From JADJNW01 sp964526645 (GTDB lineage: Bacteria; Bacteroidota; Bacteroidia; Chitinophagales; Saprospiraceae): a stretch of DNA of 29,312 bases. Made by a program: the position numbers and the translations under genes. The notes under the pieces are model-generated. The model saw only the letters and a program-made list of their open reading frames with translations. It ran no database searches and was not told the DNA's origin. The DNA is taken from the NCBI GenBank assembly GCA_964526645.1, contig CAZGJN010000047.1:1-29312 (forward strand). Direction: 5' to 3'. This document shows, one piece after another, positions 22,467 through 29,312 of this stretch (the stretch's first letter is position 1; every line of letters starts with the position of its first letter).

Positions 22467-22834
22467 ATGAATACAAGTACAACATTAATAAAAATCGCGC
22501 CTGTGATACCCTCCGCTGACATAACCAGAGATGTAGCGTGGTACCAGGAAAAAACAGGCTTCGAGACCATCTTTTCTGATAAGCGCTACGCGGTGCTGCG
22601 CCGCGACCAGCTTGAGTTGCATTTGCAATAGCAAGCCGCGATACATCGGATGATCCTTTATTGGGTGGTTCGGCCATTCGGATTTTTGTAAAGAATATCC
22701 AGCCGCTTTTTTTTGTGCAAAAAGGTACCGTCAGCGCTGATAAATTCCGCGCCAATACACCCTCGAGTACCAATGAATTTGGCTTTTGGGATTTGAATCA
22801 AAACGCGATTTTTATAGTGGAGGATGCGGGGTGA
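22467..22834 (+). pseudogene. Glyoxalase/VOC superfamily gene broken by a one-base frameshift
   Basis: From ATG 22467 the frame reads MNTSTTLIKIAPVIPS, then ITRDVAWYQEKTGFETIF and YAVLRRDQLELHLQ, and stops at TAG 22629-22631. This is the first half of a small VOC (glyoxalase / bleomycin-resistance fold) protein. Read one frame over, the sequence resumes at once as DTSDDPLLGGSAIRIFV, then VQKGTVSADKFRANTP and NEFGFWDLNQNAIFIVEDAG with a stop at 22832-22834, which is the expected second half. The total, 368 nt, is one base short of a whole number of codons, so a single base was lost near 22629. A further few codons may be missing at QPLFFVQKG. Either a recent pseudogene or a base-calling error; only one base separates it from an intact gene of about 122 codons. 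It lies 162 nt before the symporter gene. Confidence 0.8.
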
Positions 22835-22996
22835 TTGAAGTACCTTTTGCTTTAAATTTTGCACTATCAACTTTCTCACCCAAAACATCTCCGCATTCCA
22901 AAAAATTTGTTCCTTTGTACAAACGACTTTCATTCGCTAATAAAGCGATTTGGCAGCTGTGGCAGTCAAAACTAACTACACCTAAAGCAAAACAAA

Positions 22997-24784
22997 ATGA
23001 ATTTAGCGACTTTAGATTGGGCGATCATCGCCGCATTTTTTGTGCTTTCCCTTTTCATTGGGATTATTGTATCCAAACGATCGGGCAAGAACTCGTCCGA
23101 GTTTTTCCTGTCGGGGCGGAGTATGCCCTGGTGGTTGCTGGGTTTTTCGATGGTAGCGACCACCTTTTCAGCGGATACGCCAAACCTGGTAACAGACATG
23201 GTGCGCAAAAATGGCGTGGCAGGTAATTGGGAATGGTGGGCGTTTTTACTGACAGGGATGCTCACGGTTTTCGTGTACGCAAAACTCTGGCGGCGAAGCG
23301 GCATACTGACAGATGTGGAGTTTTATGAAATTCGCTACAGCGGCAAAATGGCAGCTTTTCTAAGGGGATTCAGAGCGATATATCTGGGCGTATTTTTTAA
23401 TGTGATGATCATGGCAACAGTTTGTCTGGCAGGCATCAAAATTGGTGGCGTGATGCTGGGTCTATCACCCACGCAGACGCTGCTGCTGGCCACCTCAATC
23501 ACGGTGGTTTACTCAGTAATTGGTGGCTTTGCAGGGGTAATCTGGACAGATTTTTTCCAGTTTGTCATTGCCATGATTGGCTCCTTGGTGGCGGCTATTT
23601 TTATCGTGAATTTGCCACAGGTGGGCGGATTGGACAATTTATTGGCTCACCCGATTGTCAGTACCAAACTTAATGTTTTACCGGATTTTAATAATCGAGA
23701 AGTATTTATTCCTTTATTTTTAATGCCTTTAGCGATACAGTGGTGGAGTGTGTGGTATCCTGGTTCGGAGCCGGGGGGCGGTGGTTACATTGCTCAAAGA
23801 ATGTTAGCAGCTAAAAATGAGAACCACGCGATGGGCGCTACGCTCTTCTTTAACATCACACATTATGCTTTACGCCCGTGGCCCTGGATTTTGGTAGCTT
23901 TAGCCTCCGTCATTATTTTCCCCGATTTTGCTTCTTTACAAAAAGCATTTCCAGATGTAAATTCAAATGTAATAAATGATGATTTGGCTTATCCTGCTAT
24001 GATGACCCTTTTGCCAAGTGGTTTATTAGGACTTGTTATTGCCTCCCTGGTTGCGGCATTTATGTCCACGATTGCTACCCATTTAAATTGGGGCTCTTCT
24101 TATGTAGTGAATGATTGGTACAAACGATTTATAAAGCCGGAAGCCTCTGATAAACAATTGGTTACAATTGGACGTATTTCCACAATCATACTGATGACGT
24201 TGGCGGCATTGCTGGCCTTGGCACTGACAAATGCGTTGCAAGCCTTCAAAATATTATTACAAATCGGAGCAGGCACAGGCTTATTATTTATTCTACGCTG
24301 GTTTTGGTGGCGGATCAACGCTTACAGCGAGTTGGCAGCTATGGGCATTTCGTTTTTAGTGGCTTTGTATTTTGAATTTTTACATACAAAAGCGTTTGGC
24401 TTTACCCCAATACTGGAGTATCAAAAGTTATTAATCGGTGTCGGTATTACTACAATCGGTTGGCTATCAGTGGCATTACTTACCCCTCCAGCGGATCATA
24501 AGGTATTGGTCAATTTTTATAAATTAGTAAAACCGGCGAGTATCGGCTGGCGCCCCGTAATTGACAAAGCGCTGGCAAATGGTGAATTGAAAACTTCAGA
24601 TGTGACAACGGGTAAGCTTCCTCTGGAAATCGGAGGTATGCTGATTGGCGCAATCGCTGTGTACGCAGCTTTATTTGCAACGGGATTCTGGATTTATGGG
24701 AATGTTTCGGCAGGAGCAATTGCAACGGTAATAGCTGCAGTTGGAGGTTTTTTGATTTTCCGAATTTGGAAAAAGGCTCAATGA
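22997..24784 (+). CDS. Sodium:solute symporter (SSS family)
   Basis: A 595-residue inner-membrane transporter with about fourteen hydrophobic segments, using the sodium gradient to import a small solute. SSS hallmarks are the N-terminal EFFLSGRSMPWWLLGFSMVAT (35-55), with the unwound first helix that binds sodium and substrate, the signature VIGGFAGVIWTDFFQF (174-189), GGGYIAQRML (261-270) and SLVAAFMSTIATHLNWGSSY late in the core. Family members carry sugars, amino acids, nucleosides, proline or pantothenate; the substrate cannot be chosen from sequence, though the long-form, Trp-rich architecture resembles sugar-type members. No catabolic genes flank it. The start is ATG 22997 just before the first membrane segment. 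Confidence 0.93.
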   Translation: MNLATLDWAIIAAFFVLSLFIGIIVSKRSGKNSSEFFLSGRSMPWWLLGFSMVATTFSADTPNLVTDMVRKNGVAGNWEWWAFLLTGMLTVFVYAKLWRRSGILTDVEFYEIRYSGKMAAFLRGFRAIYLGVFFNVMIMATVCLAGIKIGGVMLGLSPTQTLLLATSITVVYSVIGGFAGVIWTDFFQFVIAMIGSLVAAIFIVNLPQVGGLDNLLAHPIVSTKLNVLPDFNNREVFIPLFLMPLAIQWWSVWYPGSEPGGGGYIAQRMLAAKNENHAMGATLFFNITHYALRPWPWILVALASVIIFPDFASLQKAFPDVNSNVINDDLAYPAMMTLLPSGLLGLVIASLVAAFMSTIATHLNWGSSYVVNDWYKRFIKPEASDKQLVTIGRISTIILMTLAALLALALTNALQAFKILLQIGAGTGLLFILRWFWWRINAYSELAAMGISFLVALYFEFLHTKAFGFTPILEYQKLLIGVGITTIGWLSVALLTPPADHKVLVNFYKLVKPASIGWRPVIDKALANGELKTSDVTTGKLPLEIGGMLIGAIAVYAALFATGFWIYGNVSAGAIATVIAAVGGFLIFRIWKKAQ

Positions 24785-24949
24785 TTAATGTTTGGGAATT
24801 TCATCATGTAAATAAAGATGCGAATTGAAACTATAAAAGCTAAAAAATAAAACTGTAATTCAGCTGCCATTTATTGAAAAAGCGCCATTTGATAAAAACA
24901 GAATAGCCTTTCAAAATATTATCATTAGATTTAAATAAAAAACAGAAGG

Positions 24950-26080
24950 TTGAAAATCATCGTCAAAACTATGCAGGGCTTGGAAGGGGTACTCGCCGAG
25001 GAAATCCGTCAACTGGGCGGAAAGGAGATCAAAGAACTCAAGCGAGCCGTAGAATTTGAAGGAGATAAGTCGCTGCTTTACCGAGCCAACTTAGAGCTGC
25101 GCACCGCCCTGCGCGTACTGGTGCACCTTCAGGATTTTGTGGCTAAAAGCCCTGAAGCACTTTATAAAAATGTAAAACGCATTGAATGGCAGGATTATCT
25201 GACCGTGGATAAAACCTTTGCGATTGATGCAACCGCCAATTCTTCGATTTTTACACATTCTAAATACGCTGCGCTCAAAACAAAAGATGCCATTGCTGAT
25301 TATTTTCGGGATAAAACGGGTAAACGCCCCGATGTGAACGTTGATTTTCCTTACCTCCGCGTGAATTTGCACATCAACGAGGATAAATGCACCCTCTCAC
25401 TCGATAGCTCTGGCGATTCGCTTCATAAACGGGGCTACCGCGCCAATACGCTCGAAGCGCCCATTAATGAAGTATTGGCAGCTGGAATGGTTTTGCTATC
25501 GGGATGGGATGGAAAGACGACTTTTGTGGATCCGATGTGTGGCTCTGGCACCTTGCTGATCGAAGCTGCTTTATTTGCAAGCCATACGCCGCCCCAACTG
25601 CATCGGGAAACTTTTGGCTTCATGAAATGGCGCGATTTTGATGGCAAATGCTGGGAAAACATAGTGGAAAAAGCGAAGTCCGGCATCCAGGCGCTGCATT
25701 GTCAAGTGCTCGGTTTCGACAAAGACATGCGCGCCGTGCGCGTGAGTGCCCAAAATATTTTTTCTGCACACCTTGAGGGCAAAGGCATTCAGGTGGAAAA
25801 ATTAGCATTTGAAAAATTAGTACCTCCTCCCCCACCCGGCATCCTTATCACCAATCCGCCTTATGATGAAAGATTGAAAGAAGCTGAAATTGCTGCATTT
25901 TATAAAATGATAGGCGATCGCTTAAAGCAGGTATTCAGTGGTTATGAAGCCTGGTTAATTTCTTCCAATCAGGAAGCTTTAAAACACATTGGCTTGCGAC
26001 CATCCCAAAAAATGACTTTATTTAATGGCGCATTGGAGTGTAAATTTCAAAAATATGAATTGTACGAAGGCAAGCGGTAG
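24950..26080 (+). CDS. THUMP-domain class I RNA N2-guanine methyltransferase (RlmL N-terminal type)
   Basis: A 376-residue SAM-dependent methyltransferase of the COG0116 group, which methylates guanine N2 in 23S rRNA (E. coli RlmL makes m2G2445). An N-terminal ferredoxin-like and THUMP RNA-binding region spans about 1-155, with MKIIVKTMQGLEGVLAEEI and ANLELRTALRVL. The Rossmann catalytic domain follows: DPMCGSGTLLIEAAL (194-208, SAM-binding) and the target-base motif NPPY (302-305). E. coli RlmL is a fusion with RlmK; this protein is the short, single-domain form. The start is TTG at 24950, chosen because the family begins just there (MKIIxKTxxGLE) and no in-frame ATG precedes the motif. Confidence 0.92.
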   Translation: MKIIVKTMQGLEGVLAEEIRQLGGKEIKELKRAVEFEGDKSLLYRANLELRTALRVLVHLQDFVAKSPEALYKNVKRIEWQDYLTVDKTFAIDATANSSIFTHSKYAALKTKDAIADYFRDKTGKRPDVNVDFPYLRVNLHINEDKCTLSLDSSGDSLHKRGYRANTLEAPINEVLAAGMVLLSGWDGKTTFVDPMCGSGTLLIEAALFASHTPPQLHRETFGFMKWRDFDGKCWENIVEKAKSGIQALHCQVLGFDKDMRAVRVSAQNIFSAHLEGKGIQVEKLAFEKLVPPPPPGILITNPPYDERLKEAEIAAFYKMIGDRLKQVFSGYEAWLISSNQEALKHIGLRPSQKMTLFNGALECKFQKYELYEGKR

Positions 26081-26132
26081 CGCGATTATTTTTATTCAAA
26101 ACATTATTTTTTCATTTTAAACTATATCAAAA

Positions 26133-26504
26133 ATGAAAAATATAAAAAAAATTAAAATTTTCCTGACGCTTATTTTTATAAGTACTTTCTTTAATACACA
26201 TGCCCAAATAGCAGGAAAATCTATCATAGCGCTACGGCAGGAAAAGCCTTATACACCTTCTTTAATAAATGCCTTCTCCATTAATTATACTGTATCCATT
26301 ACTCATTTTTTACAAAACCGAATTAATATTTCTCCTCTCGCCCATCGGCAATCAGATATTCCCAATTTTCATCGCTACGAATATTTACCTTTTTTTTGCA
26401 AAATTGAAGTAAAACTGGAACAAACCATCAGGCTTCCCTTTAAATTTCGATTGGGAGAAGTGGGTTATGTGGATCGCCTGGAAGGTAAAAGAGGTGAATA
26501 CTAA
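26133..26504 (+). CDS. Small secreted hypothetical protein
   Basis: A 123-residue protein with a clear signal peptide (Lys-rich start, then IFLTLIFISTFFNTHAQ, cut after about residue 24). The mature part is basic and has little low-complexity sequence. It ends in KFRLGEVGYVDRLEGKRGEY; a KFRLG....YVD.LEGK ending is one I associate with small exported proteins in Bacteroidota, but I cannot name a function. Amino-acid make-up and the signal peptide favour a real gene. It follows the methyltransferase gene by 52 nt on the same strand and converges on the uridine kinase gene with 64 nt between the stops. Envelope location is likely. Confidence 0.65.
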   Translation: MKNIKKIKIFLTLIFISTFFNTHAQIAGKSIIALRQEKPYTPSLINAFSINYTVSITHFLQNRINISPLAHRQSDIPNFHRYEYLPFFCKIEVKLEQTIRLPFKFRLGEVGYVDRLEGKRGEY

Positions 26505-26568
26505 GTGAAAAAAATAATTATTTCTTTCGAGCGCTTTCTATTTCAGACAAGCTTTGTCGAATATTTTT

Positions 26569-27234
26569 TTATTGCTTTATGCTATTGACCAGAACAGGCT
26601 GCGGTGCGCTTTCATTTACTTGGTTTAAATAAGACTTAAAAAAGCCCGTTACTACATCAAGTCCCATCTCAAAATGATGATTATTATTAATTACCAGATC
26701 AGCGTCATCCATGTAGGGTCGAATATATTTTTCAAAAGTAGGCAGTACATGGTGCTGATACCGATACAGAACATCATCAAGCGGGTAGTTTCGCTCGGTT
26801 TGGTCACGCAGAATGCGCCGAATCACCTTCAGATTCTCTTTTGCATGCAGAAATATTTTTATGTCTAAAAGCTTGCGCACCTTTCTAAAATGAAAAACAA
26901 AAATTCCCTCAATGATCAAAATTGGCGCTGGCTGAAAAACAAGGTGGCGAGTACTGGCTTGATGATTATTAAAGGTGTATTCTTCCCGTACAACTGTGTT
27001 TCCCTCGATGAGTTGCTGAATATCCCGAATGAAGGCTTTTTTATCAATAGACTTGGGTAGATCAAAATTGTGGATACCATGTTCATCGCATTCTTGCTCG
27101 TGGCGTGGGCGATAATAATCATCCTGCGAAATAATACAAATCTCGTTTCGTTCAAACCGCTCGTTCAACTTTCGGATAAAAGAAGTCTTACCAGAGCCAC
27201 TTCCTCCGGTAATCCCAACGATTAAAGGCTTCAT
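26569..27234 (-). CDS. udk: Uridine kinase
   Basis: Phosphorylates uridine and cytidine to their monophosphates using ATP or GTP in pyrimidine salvage. From ATG 27234 it has 221 residues. The N-terminal P-loop is GGSGSGKTS (10-18), followed by IISQDDYYRP, the acceptor-side NFDLPKSIDKKAF block and the PILIIEGIFVF strand with the following lid region. Length and motifs fit bacterial Udk. An upstream in-frame codon would add 23 residues (to 27303), but the ATG gives the family start MKPLIVGITGG and sits next to a possible -7 box. It is divergent from a nucleoside transporter gene, a natural partner. Confidence 0.93.
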   Translation of the reverse strand: MKPLIVGITGGSGSGKTSFIRKLNERFERNEICIISQDDYYRPRHEQECDEHGIHNFDLPKSIDKKAFIRDIQQLIEGNTVVREEYTFNNHQASTRHLVFQPAPILIIEGIFVFHFRKVRKLLDIKIFLHAKENLKVIRRILRDQTERNYPLDDVLYRYQHHVLPTFEKYIRPYMDDADLVINNNHHFEMGLDVVTGFFKSYLNQVNESAPQPVLVNSIKQ

Positions 27235-27254
27235 CAAAGTTGCTTGATTTTTTA

Positions 27255-27262
27255 CAAATGTA
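27255..27262 (-). promoter_or_regulatory. Possible -7 box (TACATTTG) for uridine kinase
   Basis: Read on the minus strand, 27262 to 27255 is TACATTTG, an exact TAnnTTTG. It lies 20 nt before the ATG, giving a leader of about 14 nt. No -33 TTTG is found at standard spacing. The same octamer faces the other way at 27327. Confidence 0.4.
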
Positions 27263-27326
27263 GCAATTTGCCCCAAACTAACAGGATAAAAATAAAGCTG
27301 CAAAAATTACTTTCCGTAAATTTTTC

Positions 27327-27334
27327 TACATTTG
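27327..27334 (+). promoter_or_regulatory. Possible -7 box (TACATTTG) for the nucleoside transporter
   Basis: TACATTTG on the plus strand matches TAnnTTTG and lies 41 nt before ATG 27376. It is identical to the box for the divergent uridine kinase gene. The -33 region is A/T-rich but has no TTTG. Confidence 0.4.
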
Positions 27335-27375
27335 GCATATTTTGTTCTTTTCTAAAAATCATACAAACTGACAGC

Positions 27376-28710
27376 ATGGAAATTGTTTGGAGTGTTTTGC
27401 GCGGTATGCTTGGACTTGGCGTGCTCATTGGGATATGCTATTTGCTGAGTAATAACCGCAAAGCCATAGACTGGAAATTGGTTGGGATGGGCTTCACCCT
27501 TCAGTTTATTCTCGCCATTGCGATTTTAAAAATAGAGGTAATCCGAACCGTATTTGATTTTGTTTCCAGCTTTTTTGTGGTGCTACTTAATTTTACAGAA
27601 GAAGGTGCCAATTTTGTGCTGGGCAAATGGCCACAGTCGGCACAATTGATTGATGGCAATACCAATACGATTTTTGAAGTAGGCTATGTTTTTGCGTTCA
27701 AGGTGCTCCCTACGATCATTTTCTTTTCGGCTTTGTCTTCGCTTTTATATTACCTCAGTATTTTGCAATTGATTATCAAAGGGTTTGCCTGGGTGATGAA
27801 TCGTACGATGCGGATCACAGGTGCAGAAAGTCTTGCTGCTGCCGCGAATATTTTTATCGGACAAACAGAAGCTCCGCTGGTTATAAAACCATATTTGGAA
27901 AAAATGTCGCGCTCGGAAATACTTTGCTTGATGACGGGCGGCATGGCTACGATCGCGGGAGGGGTTTTTGCTGCTTACGTTGGCTTTTTGGGTGGTACGG
28001 ATCCTGTTGCAAAACAAATGTTTGCTACGCACCTGCTCACGGCCTCCATCATGTCGGCACCGGCAGCGATTATTGCAGCAAAGATACTGTACCCGGAAGT
28101 AGAAAAAACCGACCTGGCACACCAAAACCTGGACATTCCTCGGCAAGATGTGGGCAACAACGTACTGGATGCCATTTCTAGAGGTACGACGGATGGGCTC
28201 AAGCTCGCTGTCAATGTCGGTGCTATGCTCTTAGTTTTTACTGCTTTTATTGCTATGCTGAATTACATTTTTATCAACTTCATAGGTGGCTGGACAGGGC
28301 TAAATCATTGGGTGGCAGATTTTACAAATAATCGCTTCACGGGGTTTAATATCCAATTTATACTTGGTATGGCTTTTGCGCCAATCGCCTGGCTGCTGGG
28401 CGTGCCTGCACAAGATATGCTTGAAATAGGGCAACTCCTGGGGTTGAAAACTACGCTGAATGAGTTTTTTGCATACGCTGCCTTAGAAGATGTGAAAGGG
28501 CATATTTCCCAAAAATCTGTCATTATTGCTACTTATGCCTTGTGTGGTTTTTCCAATTTTGCATCCATTGGTATTCAGATCGGAGGCATTGGCGCTATTG
28601 CTCCTGGGCAGCGCAAAAATCTTACAGAACTGGGACTTAAGTCATTAATCGGTGGTACGATAGCTTGCTTTTTCACGGCGGTTATCGCGGGTATGCTGAT
28701 ATCAGGATAG
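27376..28710 (+). CDS. Concentrative nucleoside transporter (NupC/CNT family)
   Basis: A 444-residue inner-membrane symporter that imports nucleosides with H+ or Na+. From ATG 27376 it has an N-terminal helix bundle (to about 70), then GKWPQSAQ and the conserved core: FAFKVLPTIIFFSALSSLLYYL (106-127) and the family signature GAESLAAAANIFIGQTEAPL (149-168), whose GQTE (162-165) carries the substrate- and cation-binding Gln and Glu. KMSRSEILCLMTGGMATIAGG (176-196) follows. An in-frame start at 27244 would add 44 unrelated residues; the ATG gives the family start. Divergence from uridine kinase suggests uridine or pyrimidine nucleosides among its substrates. It overlaps the convergent DinB gene by 9 nt. 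Confidence 0.94.
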   Translation: MEIVWSVLRGMLGLGVLIGICYLLSNNRKAIDWKLVGMGFTLQFILAIAILKIEVIRTVFDFVSSFFVVLLNFTEEGANFVLGKWPQSAQLIDGNTNTIFEVGYVFAFKVLPTIIFFSALSSLLYYLSILQLIIKGFAWVMNRTMRITGAESLAAAANIFIGQTEAPLVIKPYLEKMSRSEILCLMTGGMATIAGGVFAAYVGFLGGTDPVAKQMFATHLLTASIMSAPAAIIAAKILYPEVEKTDLAHQNLDIPRQDVGNNVLDAISRGTTDGLKLAVNVGAMLLVFTAFIAMLNYIFINFIGGWTGLNHWVADFTNNRFTGFNIQFILGMAFAPIAWLLGVPAQDMLEIGQLLGLKTTLNEFFAYAALEDVKGHISQKSVIIATYALCGFSNFASIGIQIGGIGAIAPGQRKNLTELGLKSLIGGTIACFFTAVIAGMLISG

Positions 28711-29238
28711 CCGCTTCAGTGTTCGATTTATTTGCAGGAGGTGGCGATCAAAGTGCCCTTCAAAAAACCAGAGCATGCCATCCAAGCCAAGCTTGCCGGC
28801 AAGGGGGTGTTTGTATATCTCTTTCTCAAAAAGTTCATCTGGCAAGGTTTCCAGATAGCGCTTTAGCTGTGCTCTTTGAGCAAGCCATTGCTGCGCTGTT
28901 TCTTCGAGGCTTGTCTGGTCGGGGAGATTCTCTCGGCTCACGTTTTGAGGGGCTTTCAGCCTGATCGGGAGCGTGTTATAAGTTTTTAGTTTAAAAACTC
29001 TCCATTTCGTAAGCCAACTTTTGTTTTTCAATTCGGGTTTAAAACTCAACTTTTTGTACACATATTTTGCCGACAGGTCTTCTGCCAGCATTAAATGGTG
29101 CATCACCTGCAAAACAGACCAACTGTGCGCATCGGGTTTGCTGTTCAATAACTGATCCGAATGAGGCTTCAAATCGCTTATGAGTTTTTCTAACTTGGCT
29201 TCAAGCGCCTTAAACTGGTTTTCTATTTTTATATTCAT
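28702..29238 (-). CDS. DinB-family (YfiT-like four-helix) protein
   Basis: A 178-residue cytosolic protein of the DinB/YfiT four-helix-bundle superfamily, often metal-binding and stress- or thiol-related, including some bacillithiol transferases. The metal-site histidines show as VLQVMHHLMLAE (His47, His48) and GHFDRHLLQI (His162, His166), and SWSVLQVMHHL is the usual first-helix motif. Several members lack any known reaction, so no enzymatic role is assigned. Its stop codon overlaps the end of the NupC gene (28702-28710). Upstream, 29239-29312 is non-coding A/T-rich sequence up to the window edge. Confidence 0.88.
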   Translation of the reverse strand: MNIKIENQFKALEAKLEKLISDLKPHSDQLLNSKPDAHSWSVLQVMHHLMLAEDLSAKYVYKKLSFKPELKNKSWLTKWRVFKLKTYNTLPIRLKAPQNVSRENLPDQTSLEETAQQWLAQRAQLKRYLETLPDELFEKEIYKHPLAGKLGLDGMLWFFEGHFDRHLLQINRTLKRLS

Positions 29239-29278
29239 ATCAAAAATAAGCTAATGTAATAGACTTGTTCGGAAATAA

Positions 29279-29286
29279 TATATTTG
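29279..29286 (+). promoter_or_regulatory. Possible -7 box for a plus-strand gene beyond the window
   Basis: TATATTTG fits TAnnTTTG 26 nt before the window end. No -33 element is visible at the expected distance, and the target gene is not in the window. Confidence 0.2.
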
Positions 29287-29312
29287 CATAAAAAAAGTGC
29301 AATTTCGAGACG

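Noticed and set aside
9929..22505. Shared 13-mer AAAATCGCGCCTG near 9930 and near 22492 as a dispersed repeat
   Set aside because: A match of this length is expected by chance in 29 kb, and the flanks do not match.
22453..22933. Minus-strand open frames across the VOC remnant
   Set aside because: They are antisense to the clearly VOC-coding frames and show no protein-family character.
22786..23226. 146-codon plus-strand open frame between the VOC remnant and the symporter gene
   Set aside because: It overlaps the end of the VOC remnant and 230 nt of the symporter gene in another frame, and its translation has no family features; a shadow frame.
28792..28803. 12-bp palindrome CTTGCCGGCAAG
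   Set aside because: It lies inside the DinB-family coding region and has no second copy that I noticed; most likely chance.

Overview
The window reads as ordinary chromosome from a member of the Bacteroidota. The class is less certain; Saprospiria or a near relative is a guess from protein character. Supporting signs are a FecI-type sigma / FecR (with DUF4974) / STN-TonB receptor / DUF4249 lipoprotein cluster, A/T-rich leaders without clear Shine-Dalgarno sequences, and several matches to the Bacteroidota -7 box TAnnTTTG. I see no tRNA, rRNA, CRISPR array, phage or insertion sequence.

Layout. 1-1.9 kb: a RidA-family gene convergent with 6-phosphogluconate dehydrogenase. 2.0-4.4 kb: an LptF/LptG-type permease overlapping a PAP2 phosphatase by ATGA. 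4.4-9.8 kb: a cell-surface signalling and uptake locus in the order ECF sigma factor, FecR anti-sigma, STN TonB-dependent receptor, DUF4249 lipoprotein. 10-13.1 kb: a Crp/Fnr regulator facing a two-gene unit (helical-repeat protein, then a DUF1080 lipoprotein). 13.2-17.6 kb: a nitrogen-assimilation cluster of PII protein, ammonium transporter, outer-membrane porin and type II (eukaryote-like) glutamine synthetase. It starts at a good Bacteroidota promoter and ends at a clear intrinsic terminator. 17.7-22.2 kb, minus strand: mutS, dapB, thyA. 22.4-26.5 kb: a frameshifted VOC/glyoxalase gene, a sodium:solute symporter, a THUMP-domain rRNA methyltransferase and a small secreted hypothetical protein. 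26.5-29.2 kb: uridine kinase divergent from a NupC-type nucleoside transporter, which converges on a DinB-family gene.

How the genes work together. The nitrogen cluster lays out a route from the outer membrane (porin) through the inner membrane (Amt, with PII as its likely gate) to fixation of ammonium into glutamine (GSII). The sigma/FecR/receptor/lipoprotein block looks like one ligand-sensing importer that induces itself. Uridine kinase and the nucleoside transporter form a salvage pair.

The most unusual non-coding signal is a structured stretch of about 136 nt between amt and the porin gene. It has a 7-bp hairpin, then a 10-bp long-range stem that ends in six Ts, and could be a small RNA or a regulated leader. 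Other points of interest are an inverted repeat over the sigma-factor promoter, a palindrome upstream of the Crp/Fnr gene, a large periplasmic insertion in the LptF/G protein and altered key residues in RidA and Gnd. I found no clearly new multi-gene system; the strongest leads are listed as findings.
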